NCBI RefSeq assembly: GCF_008124885.1
Contig: NZ_VNHX01000005.1
Span: 166,761 to 230,760 of the forward strand
From: Sphingobacterium allocomposti
GTDB lineage: Bacteria; Bacteroidota; Bacteroidia; Sphingobacteriales; Sphingobacteriaceae
DNA length: 64,000 bases
Direction: 5' to 3'
Both the position numbers and the translations under genes were made by a program. The notes beneath the pieces are model-generated. The model saw only the letters and a list, made by a program, of their open reading frames with translations, did not search any database and was not told where the DNA came from. This document shows positions 37,853-48,613 of this stretch, piece after piece (the first letter of the stretch is position 1; each line of letters opens with the position of its first letter).

Positions 37853-39181
37853 CTAAATAAACCGGTTAATTAAATTTTCTAAATATTCCTGTCGGCCGCT
37901 AACCATCGCCGGCTCACCGTGTTGAGCAGCGTAGTCGCGAAGGTTCTCCAACGTCAGCTTCCCTTGTTCGAAGTCAGCGCCGGCTCCGCTATCGAAGCTC
38001 GCATACCGCGCTGCACGTATTTTCTTATAGTCGGATTGCTGTAGGACGTTGTCGGCTATCACCAGTGCGCGGGCAAAATTGTCCATTCCTCCGATGTGGG
38101 CGTAAAACAGGTCCTCCGGATCGGTGGAGTTTCTGCGGATCTTTGCGTCGAAGTTCACGCCACCGCCCTGTAAACCTCCTGCTTCGAGAATGATCAGTAA
38201 CGACTCGGTAAGTTCATGTAAATCGTTCGGAAATTGGTCGGTATCCCACCCGTTTTGATAGTCTCCGCGGTTCGCGTCGATCGATCCGAGCATTCCGGCG
38301 TCGGCCGCCACCTGCAGCTCATGCTGGAACGTATGCCCCGCCAGCGTGGCGTGGTTCACTTCCAGATTGAGTTTAAAATCCGACAGAAGATCATACTTCT
38401 GCAAAAAGCCGATGACCGTCGCGGCATCGTAGTCGTATTGGTGTTTCGTTGGCTCACACGGTTTGGGCTCAATAAAGAATGTACCCTTAAAGCCCTGCTT
38501 GCGGGCATAGTCTTTGGCCATATGGAGGAAACGGGCAAGGTGTTCCTGCTCACGCTTCATATTTGTATTCAAAAGGGACATATATCCTTCGCGTCCGCCC
38601 CAAAAAACATAGTTCTCTCCGCCTAAAGCAATGGTCGCGTCCAGCGCAGCTTTAACTTGAGCTCCAGCATGGGATAACACATGGAAGTCGGGATTAGTGG
38701 CCGCCCCGTTCATATAGCGGTGGTGACTGAACAGATTTGCAGTGCCCCACAGCAATTTCACACCACTTTGCGCCTGCTTTTCCTTCGCGTATTCAACGAT
38801 GGCAGCGAGATTGCGCTCGTTTGAAACCACGTCGTCCGTATAATCTACCAGATCCACGTCGTGAAAACAATAATAGGGCAGCTGCATTTTGGTCATAAAT
38901 TCAAATGCGGCATCCATCTTGTCCTGTGCCCTTTCCAGAGCCGTCTGCCTGCGGTTCCATGGAAAAAAGTGCGTTGCGCCACCGAATGGATCGGATCCGT
39001 CGCCATTAAAAGAATGCCAATATGCACATGCAAATTTAAAATGCTCCGCCATGGTCTTTCCGCCAACGACACGGTTTGCGTCATACCAGCGAAAGGCCAG
39101 CGGGTTGTCTGATTCAGGGCCTTCATAACTGATCTGGCCTACATTTTTGAAATACTCTTCGTTTCCTAATAAAACTCCCAT
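37853..39181 (-). CDS. xylA: Xylose isomerase
   Basis: 442 residues, the class II xylose isomerase length. Recognisable segments are [13 protein letters not shown] with the catalytic histidine, [34 protein letters not shown] and [17 protein letters not shown] with metal ligands. It converts D-xylose to D-xylulose. xylB is 7 bases upstream and the symporter is downstream. Confidence 0.97.
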   Translation of the reverse strand: MGVLLGNEEYFKNVGQISYEGPESDNPLAFRWYDANRVVGGKTMAEHFKFACAYWHSFNGDGSDPFGGATHFFPWNRRQTALERAQDKMDAAFEFMTKMQLPYYCFHDVDLVDYTDDVVSNERNLAAIVEYAKEKQAQSGVKLLWGTANLFSHHRYMNGAATNPDFHVLSHAGAQVKAALDATIALGGENYVFWGGREGYMSLLNTNMKREQEHLARFLHMAKDYARKQGFKGTFFIEPKPCEPTKHQYDYDAATVIGFLQKYDLLSDFKLNLEVNHATLAGHTFQHELQVAADAGMLGSIDANRGDYQNGWDTDQFPNDLHELTESLLIILEAGGLQGGGVNFDAKIRRNSTDPEDLFYAHIGGMDNFARALVIADNVLQQSDYKKIRAARYASFDSGAGADFEQGKLTLENLRDYAAQHGEPAMVSGRQEYLENLINRFI

Positions 39182-39188
39182 TATATAA

Positions 39189-40670
39189 TCAATTTGATAA
39201 TTTACGTTCTAGACAATTTTTCCAATCGGCATATAGTTCATCGTACAGGGCAACCTGTGCAGGTTCGACAGTCAATTGCCGCTCTAGTCCGGAGAAAGCC
39301 TCTTCGCGGTTAGCAAAAACACCGGCCCCTAGCCCCGCTCCCAATGCCGCCCCTACACTCCCGTCGTTGTCGTACAGCTCTACAGGCACATTGGTAACGC
39401 CGGCGAAAGACTGTTGGAAAACCGGACTGAGGAAGAGGTTTGCATGGCCGGCCTTAATTACGCTGGGATTCAGTCCATTCTCCCGCAGTATATCCAGTCC
39501 ATAACGGAAGGAAAAGGCAATACCCTCCTGCGCAGCGCGCCAAAGATGAGCCCTTCCGTGACGCACAAAGTCGAGGTTCTCCAGGTGCCCCCCGACGATC
39601 CTATTGTTAAACATACGCTCCGCACCGTTGCCGAAAGGCAGCACGCGAATGCCTTCCGATCCGACTGCTATGGAGGCTGAAGAATTATTTAAGGCACTAT
39701 AATCCAAGTCGCTGGCAGTCATCTGCTTTATCCAGCTATTTTGTATCCCTGTACCGTTTATGCAGAGCAACACACCCAGCCGTGTCGCTTCCTCCGTATG
39801 GTTCACATGCGCAAATGTATTAACCCGCGATGCAGCATCGCATACAAGTTCGTCGGTGACGGCATATATAACACCCGAAGTACCTGCCGTCGCAGCCACC
39901 TCTCCCGGCTCCAGCACATTTAACGACAGCGCGTTGTTCGGCTGATCTCCCGCCTTGAACGTGACGAAGACATCTGACGACAGTCCGAGTTCCCGGGCAA
40001 CCTCCGGCAATACCCGTCCGTAGCGTGAAAACACAGGCAAAATAGCCGGTACGAGATCCGTATGGATACCATAATACTTCAGCAACGTATCCGACAGCTT
40101 CCCCTCGCTAAAATTCCATAAGATACCTTCCGAGATAGAGCTGACGTTGGAGTTCACCTCTCCCGTCAGCCGCAGGCTAAGGTAGTCGCCGGGTAGCATA
40201 AATTTGAAGGTCTTTTCGTATACCTGCGGTTCGTTCTCCTTCACCCAGGCAAGCTTGGACGCCGTAAAATTTCCCGGCGAGTTCAAGTGGCTGTTCAGGA
40301 AACCACCCGACGAGAGCTCAGACATAGCACGGTTACCAATATCCACAGCCCGGCTGTCGCACCAGATGATGGCGTCTCTCAGGGGACGGTGACTGCGATC
40401 CACGATCACCAGGCCGTGCATCTGATAAGCGATGCCTATTGCTCCGATCTCTTCCGGATTGTAAAGTCCAGTACTATGGGCCTTCAGGATGGCCGCCTTG
40501 GTATGCATCCACCATGTTTCAGGACGCTGCTCCGCCCACCCTGGCCGGGCCGATAAAATTTCTGCCTCCGACTCCGGATATTGCGCCGACGCAATCCTTC
40601 TTCTGCTTATGGCATCTACCACGGATACCTTGATCGACGAGGTTCCTAAATCTATTCCTAATAATAACAT
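39189..40670 (-). CDS. xylB: Xylulokinase
   Basis: 493 residues of the FGGY kinase family: N-terminal [18 protein letters not shown], the substrate-site segment IAYQMHGLV, and [13 protein letters not shown] in the middle. It phosphorylates D-xylulose to xylulose-5-phosphate for the pentose phosphate pathway. It is the first gene of the operon, and a perfect operator-like palindrome lies 14 bases before its ATG. Confidence 0.95.
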   Translation of the reverse strand: MLLLGIDLGTSSIKVSVVDAISRRRIASAQYPESEAEILSARPGWAEQRPETWWMHTKAAILKAHSTGLYNPEEIGAIGIAYQMHGLVIVDRSHRPLRDAIIWCDSRAVDIGNRAMSELSSGGFLNSHLNSPGNFTASKLAWVKENEPQVYEKTFKFMLPGDYLSLRLTGEVNSNVSSISEGILWNFSEGKLSDTLLKYYGIHTDLVPAILPVFSRYGRVLPEVARELGLSSDVFVTFKAGDQPNNALSLNVLEPGEVAATAGTSGVIYAVTDELVCDAASRVNTFAHVNHTEEATRLGVLLCINGTGIQNSWIKQMTASDLDYSALNNSSASIAVGSEGIRVLPFGNGAERMFNNRIVGGHLENLDFVRHGRAHLWRAAQEGIAFSFRYGLDILRENGLNPSVIKAGHANLFLSPVFQQSFAGVTNVPVELYDNDGSVGAALGAGLGAGVFANREEAFSGLERQLTVEPAQVALYDELYADWKNCLERKLSN

Positions 40671-41016
40671 ATAGTTTTGGTTATTTTATGCAACCGCTTG
40701 CATAAAAATATTTATAAAATTTTATATTTACAACACTTATTGCGCATTATGGATAAAAATTGTTAGTATTGTCAGATTGCGCAAGTCTAAAAGGGAGCAT
40801 CGACAAAGGTCTATGGACAAGGCCTACCCCTGCATACGAGGTAGATTCATGGCGCGGTAGCGAACAGCAGGATGAGCCCCGTCGGGTCTCCTCTAGCTGA
40901 TAATCCCACGGATAAAACGCCTACCGATGCCGGAGATGGCCCGCGGACGGGGGCTAGGATGACGGTCGAACAGGGAGTACACAACGAGTTTACGAATAAA
41001 TTTTTATTGATCAACC
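40671..41016. other. Divergent xylB / lacI-type regulator control region
   Basis: 346 bases without a gene. They hold the operator at 40684-40707, an AT-rich stretch at 40705-40735, and two TTGCGCA elements at 40740-40746 and 40777-40783. The second lies within the 8-bp palindrome TTGCGCAA. No exact TAnnTTTG promoter facing xylB was found. Confidence 0.5.
40684..40707. promoter_or_regulatory. LacI-type operator before xylB
   Basis: A perfect palindrome with 10-bp arms TTTTATGCAA and TTGCATAAAA around CCGC. It contains TGCAACCGCTTGCA, the central-CG pattern typical of LacI-family operators. It lies where a bound repressor would block initiation of xylBA and the symporter. The likely ligand protein is the divergent regulator. 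Confidence 0.8.
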
Positions 41017-42039
41017 TTGGCAAAGAAAACAACTATCTATGACATCGCGAAGGAGCTGAATATAACGGTTTCCACGGTATCGCGTGCACTTAACAACATA
41101 TCGACCATTAGCGAATCCACGCGTGCGTCCGTACTCGCGACCGCCAAAAAGCTGAATTACCGGCCGAATAAAATAGCCTCTTCCTTGACGTCCGGTAAGA
41201 CCTATATTATCGGCATATTAGTACCCAGTGCCCAGATTCAGTTTTTTGCCTCGGTCATCCACGCACTGGAAAAGTACTTAAAGTCGTTCGGCTACAGCAT
41301 CCTGCTTTATCAAACGAACGAATCTCTGGAATCCGAAAAAAACGGGATCGCTACCTTGCTGGAGGCGCAGGTCGACGGTATCATCGCCTCGATGTCGCTG
41401 GAGACCCAGGATGTCTCCCATTTCGAAAAAGTCAAGGAAGAGGGCAAACCGCTTATCATTTTCGACCGTACGCACGACGACCTGCAATCGCCAAATGTAA
41501 AAATAGACGACGAGTATGCGGGCTATCTGGCGACACAGCACCTTTTGGATCAGGGTTACCGCAACATTGCCTACCTGACCACACGGCACAGCATCAAAAT
41601 TTTCAGGGAGCGGTTTGAGGGATATCAACGGGCTCTTCGGGAAGCCGGCATCCCACCTACACCGGAACACGCGGTGTTCGGCGAGCTAACCGTCGAAGGC
41701 GGATATGCAGGAACGCAACAGCTCATGGGCCTGAAGAATCAACCCGATGCTATTATCGGAGGCGACGACTATGTTGCCCTGGGTATCATCAAGGCGTTAC
41801 ATGAAAAGGGCATCACGCCGCCGGAGATCGGTGTCATAGGATTTGCCAACCAAAATTTCTCTGAGCATATCATTCCCAGCCTATCAACCATTGATCAGCA
41901 GGCCATCAAAATGGGAAAAGAATGTGCCAAGATGTTCCTAAAAATCATCGAACAAAGTCCTTTGGCAGAAAACAACATAACCCCGGTGGTGCTAGAGCCT
42001 TTGCTCCTGGCCAGAGCTTCCACCCGCCGTAAACAATAG
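41017..42039 (+). CDS. LacI-family transcriptional regulator of the xylose genes
   Basis: 340 residues. The N-terminal helix-turn-helix TIYDIAKELNITVSTVSRALNN with hinge helix NYRPNKIASSL is followed by a periplasmic-binding-like ligand domain. The start codon is TTG: a TGA lies in frame three codons upstream, and no ATG precedes the conserved helix-turn-helix. It is divergent from xylB and probably represses it through the 40684 operator, with xylose or a derivative as inducer. Function is inferred from position. Confidence 0.9.
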   Translation: MAKKTTIYDIAKELNITVSTVSRALNNISTISESTRASVLATAKKLNYRPNKIASSLTSGKTYIIGILVPSAQIQFFASVIHALEKYLKSFGYSILLYQTNESLESEKNGIATLLEAQVDGIIASMSLETQDVSHFEKVKEEGKPLIIFDRTHDDLQSPNVKIDDEYAGYLATQHLLDQGYRNIAYLTTRHSIKIFRERFEGYQRALREAGIPPTPEHAVFGELTVEGGYAGTQQLMGLKNQPDAIIGGDDYVALGIIKALHEKGITPPEIGVIGFANQNFSEHIIPSLSTIDQQAIKMGKECAKMFLKIIEQSPLAENNITPVVLEPLLLARASTRRKQ

Positions 42040-42054
42040 CAGTGCCGGCGGCCA

Positions 42055-42315
42055 TCATAAGAGAAGTAAGACCTTCCAGGCGGTATGGACGTCTCCCCGA
42101 GCAAGATACCGCTTTGCTGCCAACTGCAAGTGCGTGCTTCTTGTTCCTTCGTCTCCAATGAAGGCCTGGAGGATGTCGCGGATATCAGGGTGCATGCGCA
42201 TGTCGTCTATTTCGGCATCGTCAGGAAGACGTTCGCATGCAGCCAGCTGCATCTTCTCTCCTTCCGTCAGCACGGTAGACTCACGAACGTATTTTGGTAA
42301 GGGCGTTCTATACAT
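42055..42315 (-). CDS. Hypothetical 86-residue protein downstream of icd
   Basis: A small acidic then basic protein of 86 residues without known motif, signal or membrane segment. The middle EGEKMQLAACERLPDDAEIDDM and the end KRYLARGDVHTAWKVLLLL look like natural helical protein rather than a shadow frame. It lies 69 bases after icd on the same strand and converges on the LacI-type gene. It may be co-transcribed with icd. Not recognised. Confidence 0.45.
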   Translation of the reverse strand: MYRTPLPKYVRESTVLTEGEKMQLAACERLPDDAEIDDMRMHPDIRDILQAFIGDEGTRSTHLQLAAKRYLARGDVHTAWKVLLLL

Positions 42316-42384
42316 TTCCGGAAACGGGGGCGCTGTCTCCTTCCCCTATTTTGAAACAGGCGATGGAAACAGCCCCCTTTTCTT

Positions 42385-43647
42385 TTAAATTTTTTCAATA
42401 ATTCTATCTGCGAACTCGCTTGTTTTAAGCAGCGTTGCGCCGTCCATCAGATTAAAGAAATCTACCGTCACGGTTCGGTCTCTAATGGTCTCCGCGAGGG
42501 CGCCAACTATGGTGTCGGCGGCTTCCTGCCATCCGAGGTACTCCAACATCATAACGCCGCTCAGAATTACGGAGGACGGGTTCATGGTGTCCGTATTCGC
42601 AAAACGGGGCGCTGTTCCATGGGTCGCTTCAAAAATCGCGTGCCCTGTGCTGTAGTTGATATTGGCCCCCGGCGCGATACCTATGCCGCCGACCATCGCC
42701 GCTAGCGCATCCGAGATATAGTCGCCATTGAGATTTAAGGTGGCTACGACGGAGAAGTCACGGGGAGCAAGCAAAATTTGTTGAAGAAAGTTGTCCGCGA
42801 TCATATCCTTTACGATGATCTTTCCTGACTGCTCTGCCTCCTTCTGTTCCTGATTTGCTGCTTCCTGTCCTTTTTCTTCTTTCGTTCGCTCCCACTGTCC
42901 CCATGTATAGGTGCGGTCGCCAAACTCTTCTTCTGCGACCTCAAACCCCCATTGTTTGAAGGCTCCTTCGGTAAACTTCATGATATTACCTTTATGGACG
43001 ATGGTTACCGAAGGTTTCCTATGGGCTATAGCATACTCAATAGCTGCACGGATCAGCCGTTTCGATCCTTTCTCCGACACCATTTTAATACCTACACCCG
43101 TATCGTCCGAGAACGTATAATCTACGCCCAGTTTTTCGCCTAAGAAGTTTTGGATCGTGCGGGATTCGGGCGTTCCGGCAGCAAATTCGATACCGGCGTA
43201 GATGTCTTCCGTATTTTCGCGGAACACAACCATATCCACCAGTTCGGGGCGCCTGACAGGAGATGGCACACCATCGTACCATTTGGTTGGCCGTAGACAT
43301 ACATACAGGTCCAATTCTTTGCGCAGGGCAACATTCAACGAACGGATGCCCCCGCCGATTGGTGTCGTTAACGGGCCTTTTATGCCTACAAGATACTCGC
43401 GGAAGCTCTGCAGCGTTTCGTCGGGGAGCCAGCTCCCCCGTTCGTTATATGCTTTCTCCCCCGCGAGTACCTCCTTCCAGATGATCTTCTTGCTCCCGTT
43501 GTAGCATTTTTCAATGGCGCGGTCAAACACACGTACAGCAGCCCGCCAGATATCCGGCCCTATACCATCGCCGATGATGAAAGGGATAACCGGCCGTTCC
43601 GGAACGTGTAAACGTCCGTCGGCCCCCATTGTGATTTTGTTCTCCAT
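42385..43647 (-). CDS. icd: NADP-dependent isocitrate dehydrogenase
   Basis: 420 residues, the homodimeric bacterial type. Motifs are [12 protein letters not shown], the substrate-binding [39 protein letters not shown], and [25 protein letters not shown]. The charged insert before [15 protein letters not shown] resembles the Bacillus enzyme and is normal. It makes 2-oxoglutarate in the TCA cycle. It lies 30 bases after the antiporter gene. Confidence 0.95.
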   Translation of the reverse strand: MENKITMGADGRLHVPERPVIPFIIGDGIGPDIWRAAVRVFDRAIEKCYNGSKKIIWKEVLAGEKAYNERGSWLPDETLQSFREYLVGIKGPLTTPIGGGIRSLNVALRKELDLYVCLRPTKWYDGVPSPVRRPELVDMVVFRENTEDIYAGIEFAAGTPESRTIQNFLGEKLGVDYTFSDDTGVGIKMVSEKGSKRLIRAAIEYAIAHRKPSVTIVHKGNIMKFTEGAFKQWGFEVAEEEFGDRTYTWGQWERTKEEKGQEAANQEQKEAEQSGKIIVKDMIADNFLQQILLAPRDFSVVATLNLNGDYISDALAAMVGGIGIAPGANINYSTGHAIFEATHGTAPRFANTDTMNPSSVILSGVMMLEYLGWQEAADTIVGALAETIRDRTVTVDFFNLMDGATLLKTSEFADRIIEKI

Positions 43648-43677
43648 CGTATATGTTGTTTTAGTTGTCTGTCGTTG

Positions 43678-45834
43678 TTACCTGTCCTTGTTAAACATAT
43701 TTCCGATCTCCCGGCTGATTTTGCGGAAGATAGGTGCCGTCTGTACATCTTCGTAGTCGTCTATATGTTGGTTTTCGCGCCGGCTCGGAAATATTAAAAT
43801 GAGATTTTGATTTCTAAAGTAACGTCCTACACGCTTGGCGAGCCCATCAAGGGAATCCCGATAAGACACCTCCCCGTAGCGGGCGGAAACGAATACCAGC
43901 AAGGCATCCGTGTTGCTGAATGTCGCCAGTCCAAAGATGTTATCCCAGTCTTCATAATTATTGAACGTGAAAGGCACACTCGTCTGTACCATCTCCAAAA
44001 CGCCTTCAGCAGCGCTTTGTGTCCGGGTGTCGCACACAAACATCAAAGGAATGGACAGCTCCTGCGCCAGCTTAACCATTTTCTCCATCCAATACTCAAA
44101 TCCGACCTCCGATTCTGCTAACGGAGGGACAAAAATCGTGATCGACTTATGAGAGAGAAACGGATTATCCAACCTGCACATAAATAGATTTGCATCCGTG
44201 CGGTTTAAGATACTTTCTGTCTTTTCACCCACAATTTTTTCTACAAATGACGTTGCACTGGGCCAGCCCAGAATTAGGCAGTCGGCAAACAGCTCCTTGG
44301 ATGTCCGTCCTATTCCACTGGCAATGTTATAGTCGATCGTCGTCAGCAGCTCCACCTCGGTCTCCGAACCGGACGCGTACCGGGCCATGTTGTCTAGGTT
44401 TCTTCGGGCGTTTGCCATGTTTCGCTCCGCCTGCTCATTGTCGGCTACGACACTCAAAATGTTCAACGGGTGATGCGACTTTTTCGATTTAATCAAAGTC
44501 GCAAAATCCAATATAGGCTCCATCTTATCCAGATTCGCTATGGGAATCAGGATCTGCTCTTCGTGCTCCGGCACATGTTCGACGTGTTCGTCGTCCTGAT
44601 GCCCCTCCACGACGATCTTCCGCGACGCGTTCTCTGTGACAAGTGACGCGATAATACAGGTCACGAGAATAAGCAAAATGGTACCGTTTAGCACGTTTTC
44701 ATCGATAATACCTCTGTCATACCCTACCATGATGACGGCCAGTGTCGCCGCCGCATGTGCATTGCTTAAACCGAAAATCAGATTACGTTGGTTTTTGGAA
44801 TATTTGAAAAGAATCGTTGTCGCTGTCGCCGCCAGGAATTTGCCGGTCACGGCCACAAGTGTCAACGTTCCGGCGATGATGAGTGCCATCGGTCCTTTCG
44901 TCAGTACGCTGACATCGACAATCATACCCACCGAAATCAGAAAGAACGGAATAAAGATCGCATTCCCAATAAATTCTATCCGATTCATTAATGCCGACGA
45001 GTGGGGAATCAGCTTATTTAAAGCAAGTCCGGCCACAAACGCACCGATGATCGGCTCCAGACCGGCTATCTCTGCCAGAAACGCGGCAAAGAACACAACG
45101 GCCAGTACGAAAATATAATGGGCCGTCTTTTCGCTTTCGATTTTCTGGAAAAACCACTTGGCTATTTTCGGGATGATGCCAAACATGATGAGCAGGAACA
45201 CAGCAAAGGACACGCCCAGCGTTACCCAGAACTGCTGATCCAGCTGTCCCTGCGACGCTCCCGTCAGGATAGCTAAAATAATAAGTACGGCCGTGTCCGT
45301 TAAGATTGTTCCACCGATCGTGATGGCGACGGCCTCATTCTTTGACACGCCGTAGCTATTGACAATAGGATAAGACACCAGCGTGTGGGTAGCAAACATG
45401 CTCGCTATCAGTATGCTTGGCAAGAGGTCGTACCCCAAAAAATAGAAACAGACGGGGAATCCGATACTGATTGGAATGACAAAGGTCAGAAAACCAAACA
45501 GCAGACTTTTATTTTTGGTTTTCTTAAACTCATTCATATCCAGCTCCAGTCCCGCTATAAACATAATATACAGCAGTCCTATTGTCGAAAACAGATCTAT
45601 GGCATCCACCCCATTGCCCTGCAATGTCACCTTGTCAATTTTAGATAGCCAGTTTAGTCCATGAGGGCCAAACAAAACGCCAAACAAAATCAGACCAATA
45701 ATTCCCGGCACTTTGATCGGACGTAATATTATCGGAGAAATAAGAATGATGGTTAGTATGATGGTAAAAACGAGTACCGGATTTGTAATGGGTTTCGAAA
45801 AAGCTTCTGATATCTCATGTAAAAAATTATCCAT
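43678..45834 (-). CDS. CPA2-family cation:proton antiporter with C-terminal Usp-like part
   Basis: 718 residues. The N-terminal 400 or so hold about 12 hydrophobic segments of the Na+/H+ exchanger type (for example GLEPIIGAFVAGLALNKLIP). A cytoplasmic tail of about 290 residues follows, with two stretches resembling universal-stress-protein folds. There is no clear TrkA-N domain. The ion (Na+ or K+) cannot be decided. A promoter-like element lies at 45898-45927. Confidence 0.88.
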   Translation of the reverse strand: MDNFLHEISEAFSKPITNPVLVFTIILTIILISPIILRPIKVPGIIGLILFGVLFGPHGLNWLSKIDKVTLQGNGVDAIDLFSTIGLLYIMFIAGLELDMNEFKKTKNKSLLFGFLTFVIPISIGFPVCFYFLGYDLLPSILIASMFATHTLVSYPIVNSYGVSKNEAVAITIGGTILTDTAVLIILAILTGASQGQLDQQFWVTLGVSFAVFLLIMFGIIPKIAKWFFQKIESEKTAHYIFVLAVVFFAAFLAEIAGLEPIIGAFVAGLALNKLIPHSSALMNRIEFIGNAIFIPFFLISVGMIVDVSVLTKGPMALIIAGTLTLVAVTGKFLAATATTILFKYSKNQRNLIFGLSNAHAAATLAVIMVGYDRGIIDENVLNGTILLILVTCIIASLVTENASRKIVVEGHQDDEHVEHVPEHEEQILIPIANLDKMEPILDFATLIKSKKSHHPLNILSVVADNEQAERNMANARRNLDNMARYASGSETEVELLTTIDYNIASGIGRTSKELFADCLILGWPSATSFVEKIVGEKTESILNRTDANLFMCRLDNPFLSHKSITIFVPPLAESEVGFEYWMEKMVKLAQELSIPLMFVCDTRTQSAAEGVLEMVQTSVPFTFNNYEDWDNIFGLATFSNTDALLVFVSARYGEVSYRDSLDGLAKRVGRYFRNQNLILIFPSRRENQHIDDYEDVQTAPIFRKISREIGNMFNKDR

Positions 45835-45897
45835 ATACCTTGTTTGCTATTTGCTGGGAAATTAAGAAAAGTTTCCCCGATTTCCTAACTACATTAA

Positions 45898-45927
45898 CAA
45901 AGCTACCGCTTTATTGTTGCAGACAAT
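45898..45927 (-). promoter_or_regulatory. Promoter-like element for the antiporter gene
   Basis: On the minus strand ATTG (45927-45924), 18 bases, then TAGCTTTG (45905-45898), a full match to TAnnTTTG. Confidence 0.5.
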
Positions 45928-45973
45928 AGCTAAAAACGGAGCTGCTCGCGTCGCGTGGAGATAACGCCTGCGG

Positions 45974-47188
45974 TTATTTAAACTGTATGGTTTTAATCGG
46001 AGAAATACGGCTGACGAGCATCGCCGGAATGAACAGGGTGAGGAGACCGATGACAGCTACCGCGGCATTCAAGAAGAACACTTCCGGCCAGGAAATAGCC
46101 ATCGGGACATACTCGATATAATACGTTGCGGGGTCCAGCCTGAAAAAGTGGGTATTCGTCTGAAAAACATATAAACATAAAGCCAGCAGATTGCCGATAA
46201 GCAGACCTATACCGATCAAATATGCCGAACCATATAAAAATACCCGCCGTATGCCGCCATTGGTGTAGCCCAGCGCCTTCAGGATACCAATCATCGACGA
46301 ACGCTCCAAAATCGTAATTAATAGAGCGGAGATCATGTTGATGACCGCCACCACGACCATAAGGACAAAAATAATGTTGTCATTCATGTCCAACATATTC
46401 AGCCAATTGAAAATATCGGGCATCTGCTCGACAATATTCGTGGCATTTAGCGCCGCCGGCAGCAGATTGTTGATTTGGGAGGTAGCGATAGCTAAAGAAT
46501 CGAAGGACGATAAACGCAATTGGTAGGCTCCGACCTCGCTATCAGCGAGATTGTTAAGCCTCCGGATAAGATCCAGGCTGCCGATAACATACGTTTTGTC
46601 CAGCTCTTCCGAGTGAGTGGTGTAAATACCCTTAACCGTGAACGGCCGCTTTCGTATCGGTTCCTGCACAAAATACATGACAAATTTGTCCCCCACATCC
46701 AGTTGCAGGCGATTAGCCAAATATTGAGAGATAAGAATCTGGGTAGCTGCGCTTTCCGAAAAGTTCAGGGTATCCCCTTTTATAATATTCCTTTGTAAAT
46801 ATTGTTGGTTATACTGCCGGTCAATTCCCTTCATCAGCACGCCCTCTACCTCACCTTTCACATTCATAATTCCTGCCTTGGTCGCAAACGGGGCGATATC
46901 CATGATGCTCGGAACTTCGCTAAGGCGGTTAAAGTCGTCGGAAGAGAGCGATATCGGCAGGTTTTCGTACGACGCATTCAGATCGTTTTTTGTGATGATA
47001 ATATCGCCGAAAAAGCCACGTTGTTTTTCTATAATCTCCGTTTTAAAGCCTTTTAATATTGCCACGGAGAGAATAATGGCCGATATAGCCAAAGCCAGCG
47101 CTCCGATGGTCACGCGAACGATCAGCTTTGAAAATGTCCGACGCCCTGTAAACAGGCTCCGCTTAGCTAAAAAATAAGGAAAATTCAA
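45974..47188 (-). CDS. LolC/E-type ABC transporter permease
   Basis: 404 residues: one N-terminal membrane helix (about 25-47), a periplasmic MacB-like domain (about 50-250), and three helices in the FtsX domain. It resembles the LolC/LolE permeases that release lipoproteins from the inner membrane. The segment LERSSMIGILKALGYTNGGIRRVFL is the coupling-helix region. The ATPase gene is not adjacent. It is divergent from fmt. Confidence 0.88.
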   Translation of the reverse strand: MNFPYFLAKRSLFTGRRTFSKLIVRVTIGALALAISAIILSVAILKGFKTEIIEKQRGFFGDIIITKNDLNASYENLPISLSSDDFNRLSEVPSIMDIAPFATKAGIMNVKGEVEGVLMKGIDRQYNQQYLQRNIIKGDTLNFSESAATQILISQYLANRLQLDVGDKFVMYFVQEPIRKRPFTVKGIYTTHSEELDKTYVIGSLDLIRRLNNLADSEVGAYQLRLSSFDSLAIATSQINNLLPAALNATNIVEQMPDIFNWLNMLDMNDNIIFVLMVVVAVINMISALLITILERSSMIGILKALGYTNGGIRRVFLYGSAYLIGIGLLIGNLLALCLYVFQTNTHFFRLDPATYYIEYVPMAISWPEVFFLNAAVAVIGLLTLFIPAMLVSRISPIKTIQFK

Positions 47189-47213
47189 CGTGCGTATTTA
47201 TTTTGTAACTTCG

Positions 47214-47221
47214 CAAAGTTA
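47214..47221 (-). promoter_or_regulatory. -7 element for the LolC/E-type gene
   Basis: TAACTTTG on the minus strand, 26 bases before the start codon. The -33 position is poorly matched. Confidence 0.4.
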
Positions 47222-47275
47222 ATAATTTTTGTCACTTGTTGACATGTAGGTTGCAATACTAAAAAAGCCAAGAAT

Positions 47276-48190
47276 ATGCGGATCATTTTTATGGGAACGC
47301 CAGATTTTGCCGTTGCCTCTCTCGAAGCGTTACTCGATGCGGGCGAAAACGTGGTGGCTGTGATTACGACGCCCGACAAACCGGCCGGCCGTGGACAGAA
47401 AATGCAGGAATCTGCCGTAAAAAAATTTGCGGTGCAGAAGGGACTTCCGGTCCTTCAGCCCGAAAAGCTTAAAGCACCCGAGTTTCTATCGGAACTCCAG
47501 CGTTATAGGGCCGATCTGCAGGTAGTCGTCGCTTTCAGGATGCTGCCTGAAGCAGTCTGGAATATGCCTCCCCTCGGCACGATTAACGTACATGCCTCGC
47601 TGCTACCGCAGTATCGTGGCGCCGCACCGATAAACCATGCCATCATCAATGGCGAAGCATTTTCCGGTGTGACAACGTTCCTCTTACAGCATGAAATCGA
47701 CACAGGCCACATCCTGTTTTCCAAGAAAGTAGCTATCGGGCCCAATGACAACGCCGGCGTGCTGCACGACAACCTGATGAAAGCAGGAGCCGAAGTGCTT
47801 CTGGAGACCGTAGCCGCTATCAAAAACAACAGCGTGACCCCTATTTCGCAGGACAGTGTCGCGGAGACAAACTTAAAAACTGCACCAAAAATATTTAAGA
47901 ACGACTGCCTTATTGACTGGAACCGTCCTACGGAGGTTGTCTTCAACCAGATCAGAGGACTAAGCCCTTATCCGACGGCATTTACGTATTTGCAGGGAAA
48001 AGTATTAAAGATTTTTGAAACAACAAAGACTACTAGGATAGACAAGGCCCCCGGTGATTTCGAAACGGATGGCAAAACCTATCTTTCGTTTGCCACCGAA
48101 GATGGGGCACTACAAATCATGTCACTCCAGCTTGAAGGCAAGAAGAGAATGGAGATCGACGAGTTCCTGCGGGGCTACCGCTTCGAGTAG
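47276..48190 (+). CDS. fmt: Methionyl-tRNA formyltransferase
   Basis: 304 residues: MRIIFMGTPDFAVASLEALL at the N-terminus, the folate-binding signature with NVHASLLPQYRGAAPINHAIINGE, and a C-terminal OB-like domain. It formylates initiator Met-tRNA. It ends four bases before the end of the XRE regulator gene on the opposite strand. Confidence 0.96.
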   Translation: MRIIFMGTPDFAVASLEALLDAGENVVAVITTPDKPAGRGQKMQESAVKKFAVQKGLPVLQPEKLKAPEFLSELQRYRADLQVVVAFRMLPEAVWNMPPLGTINVHASLLPQYRGAAPINHAIINGEAFSGVTTFLLQHEIDTGHILFSKKVAIGPNDNAGVLHDNLMKAGAEVLLETVAAIKNNSVTPISQDSVAETNLKTAPKIFKNDCLIDWNRPTEVVFNQIRGLSPYPTAFTYLQGKVLKIFETTKTTRIDKAPGDFETDGKTYLSFATEDGALQIMSLQLEGKKRMEIDEFLRGYRFE

Positions 48191-48194
48191 CCGC

Positions 48195-48407
48195 CTACTT
48201 ATCTTCTTCGACAAATTCCATGATATCCCCTGGTTGGCAGTTCAATGCTCTGCAAAGTGCCTCCAGGGTACTCAACCGGATAGCCTTAGACTTCTCGTTT
48301 TTTATGATGGAAAGATTCGATAAGGTGATTCCGACCTTCTGGCTCAACTCATTTAACGAGACCTTTTTTTTAGACATGATGTTATCTAAATGGATTCTGA
48401 TAGGCAT
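48195..48407 (-). CDS. Small XRE-family (YozG-like) transcriptional regulator
   Basis: 70 residues that are almost entirely a Cro/C1-type helix-turn-helix: MSKKKVSLNELSQKVGITLSNLSIIKNEKSKAIRLSTLEALCRALNCQPGDIMEF. YozG-like proteins usually sit beside a DUF2975 membrane protein, and none is found here. The perfect 18-bp palindrome at 48614 may be a binding site, but that is a guess. Confidence 0.88.
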   Translation of the reverse strand: MPIRIHLDNIMSKKKVSLNELSQKVGITLSNLSIIKNEKSKAIRLSTLEALCRALNCQPGDIMEFVEEDK

Positions 48408-48613
48408 AGTCTGTATCTATTAAAACATTTAAACCATTTTCTTACTAACAATCCTGACTTATTTTTGTTTTATTGAATATCGAAATGCAAAGATCCGGTT
48501 TGTTTAAAGCCTTTCATAATAAACGCGTTACAATCCGGGCTTTTTTGGCGGTCAGGAAAACAAAATAATTGTTACATCGTTTATCCTTAGAGAAAAGGGA
48601 TTTGGAATAATTT

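Noticed and set aside
40847..41032. 61-codon minus-strand frame in the xyl control region
   Set aside because: It overlaps the lacI-type start on the opposite strand and has no recognisable feature.
42385..43647. Charged insertion in isocitrate dehydrogenase
   Set aside because: The same insertion is known in the Bacillus-type enzyme, so it is normal.
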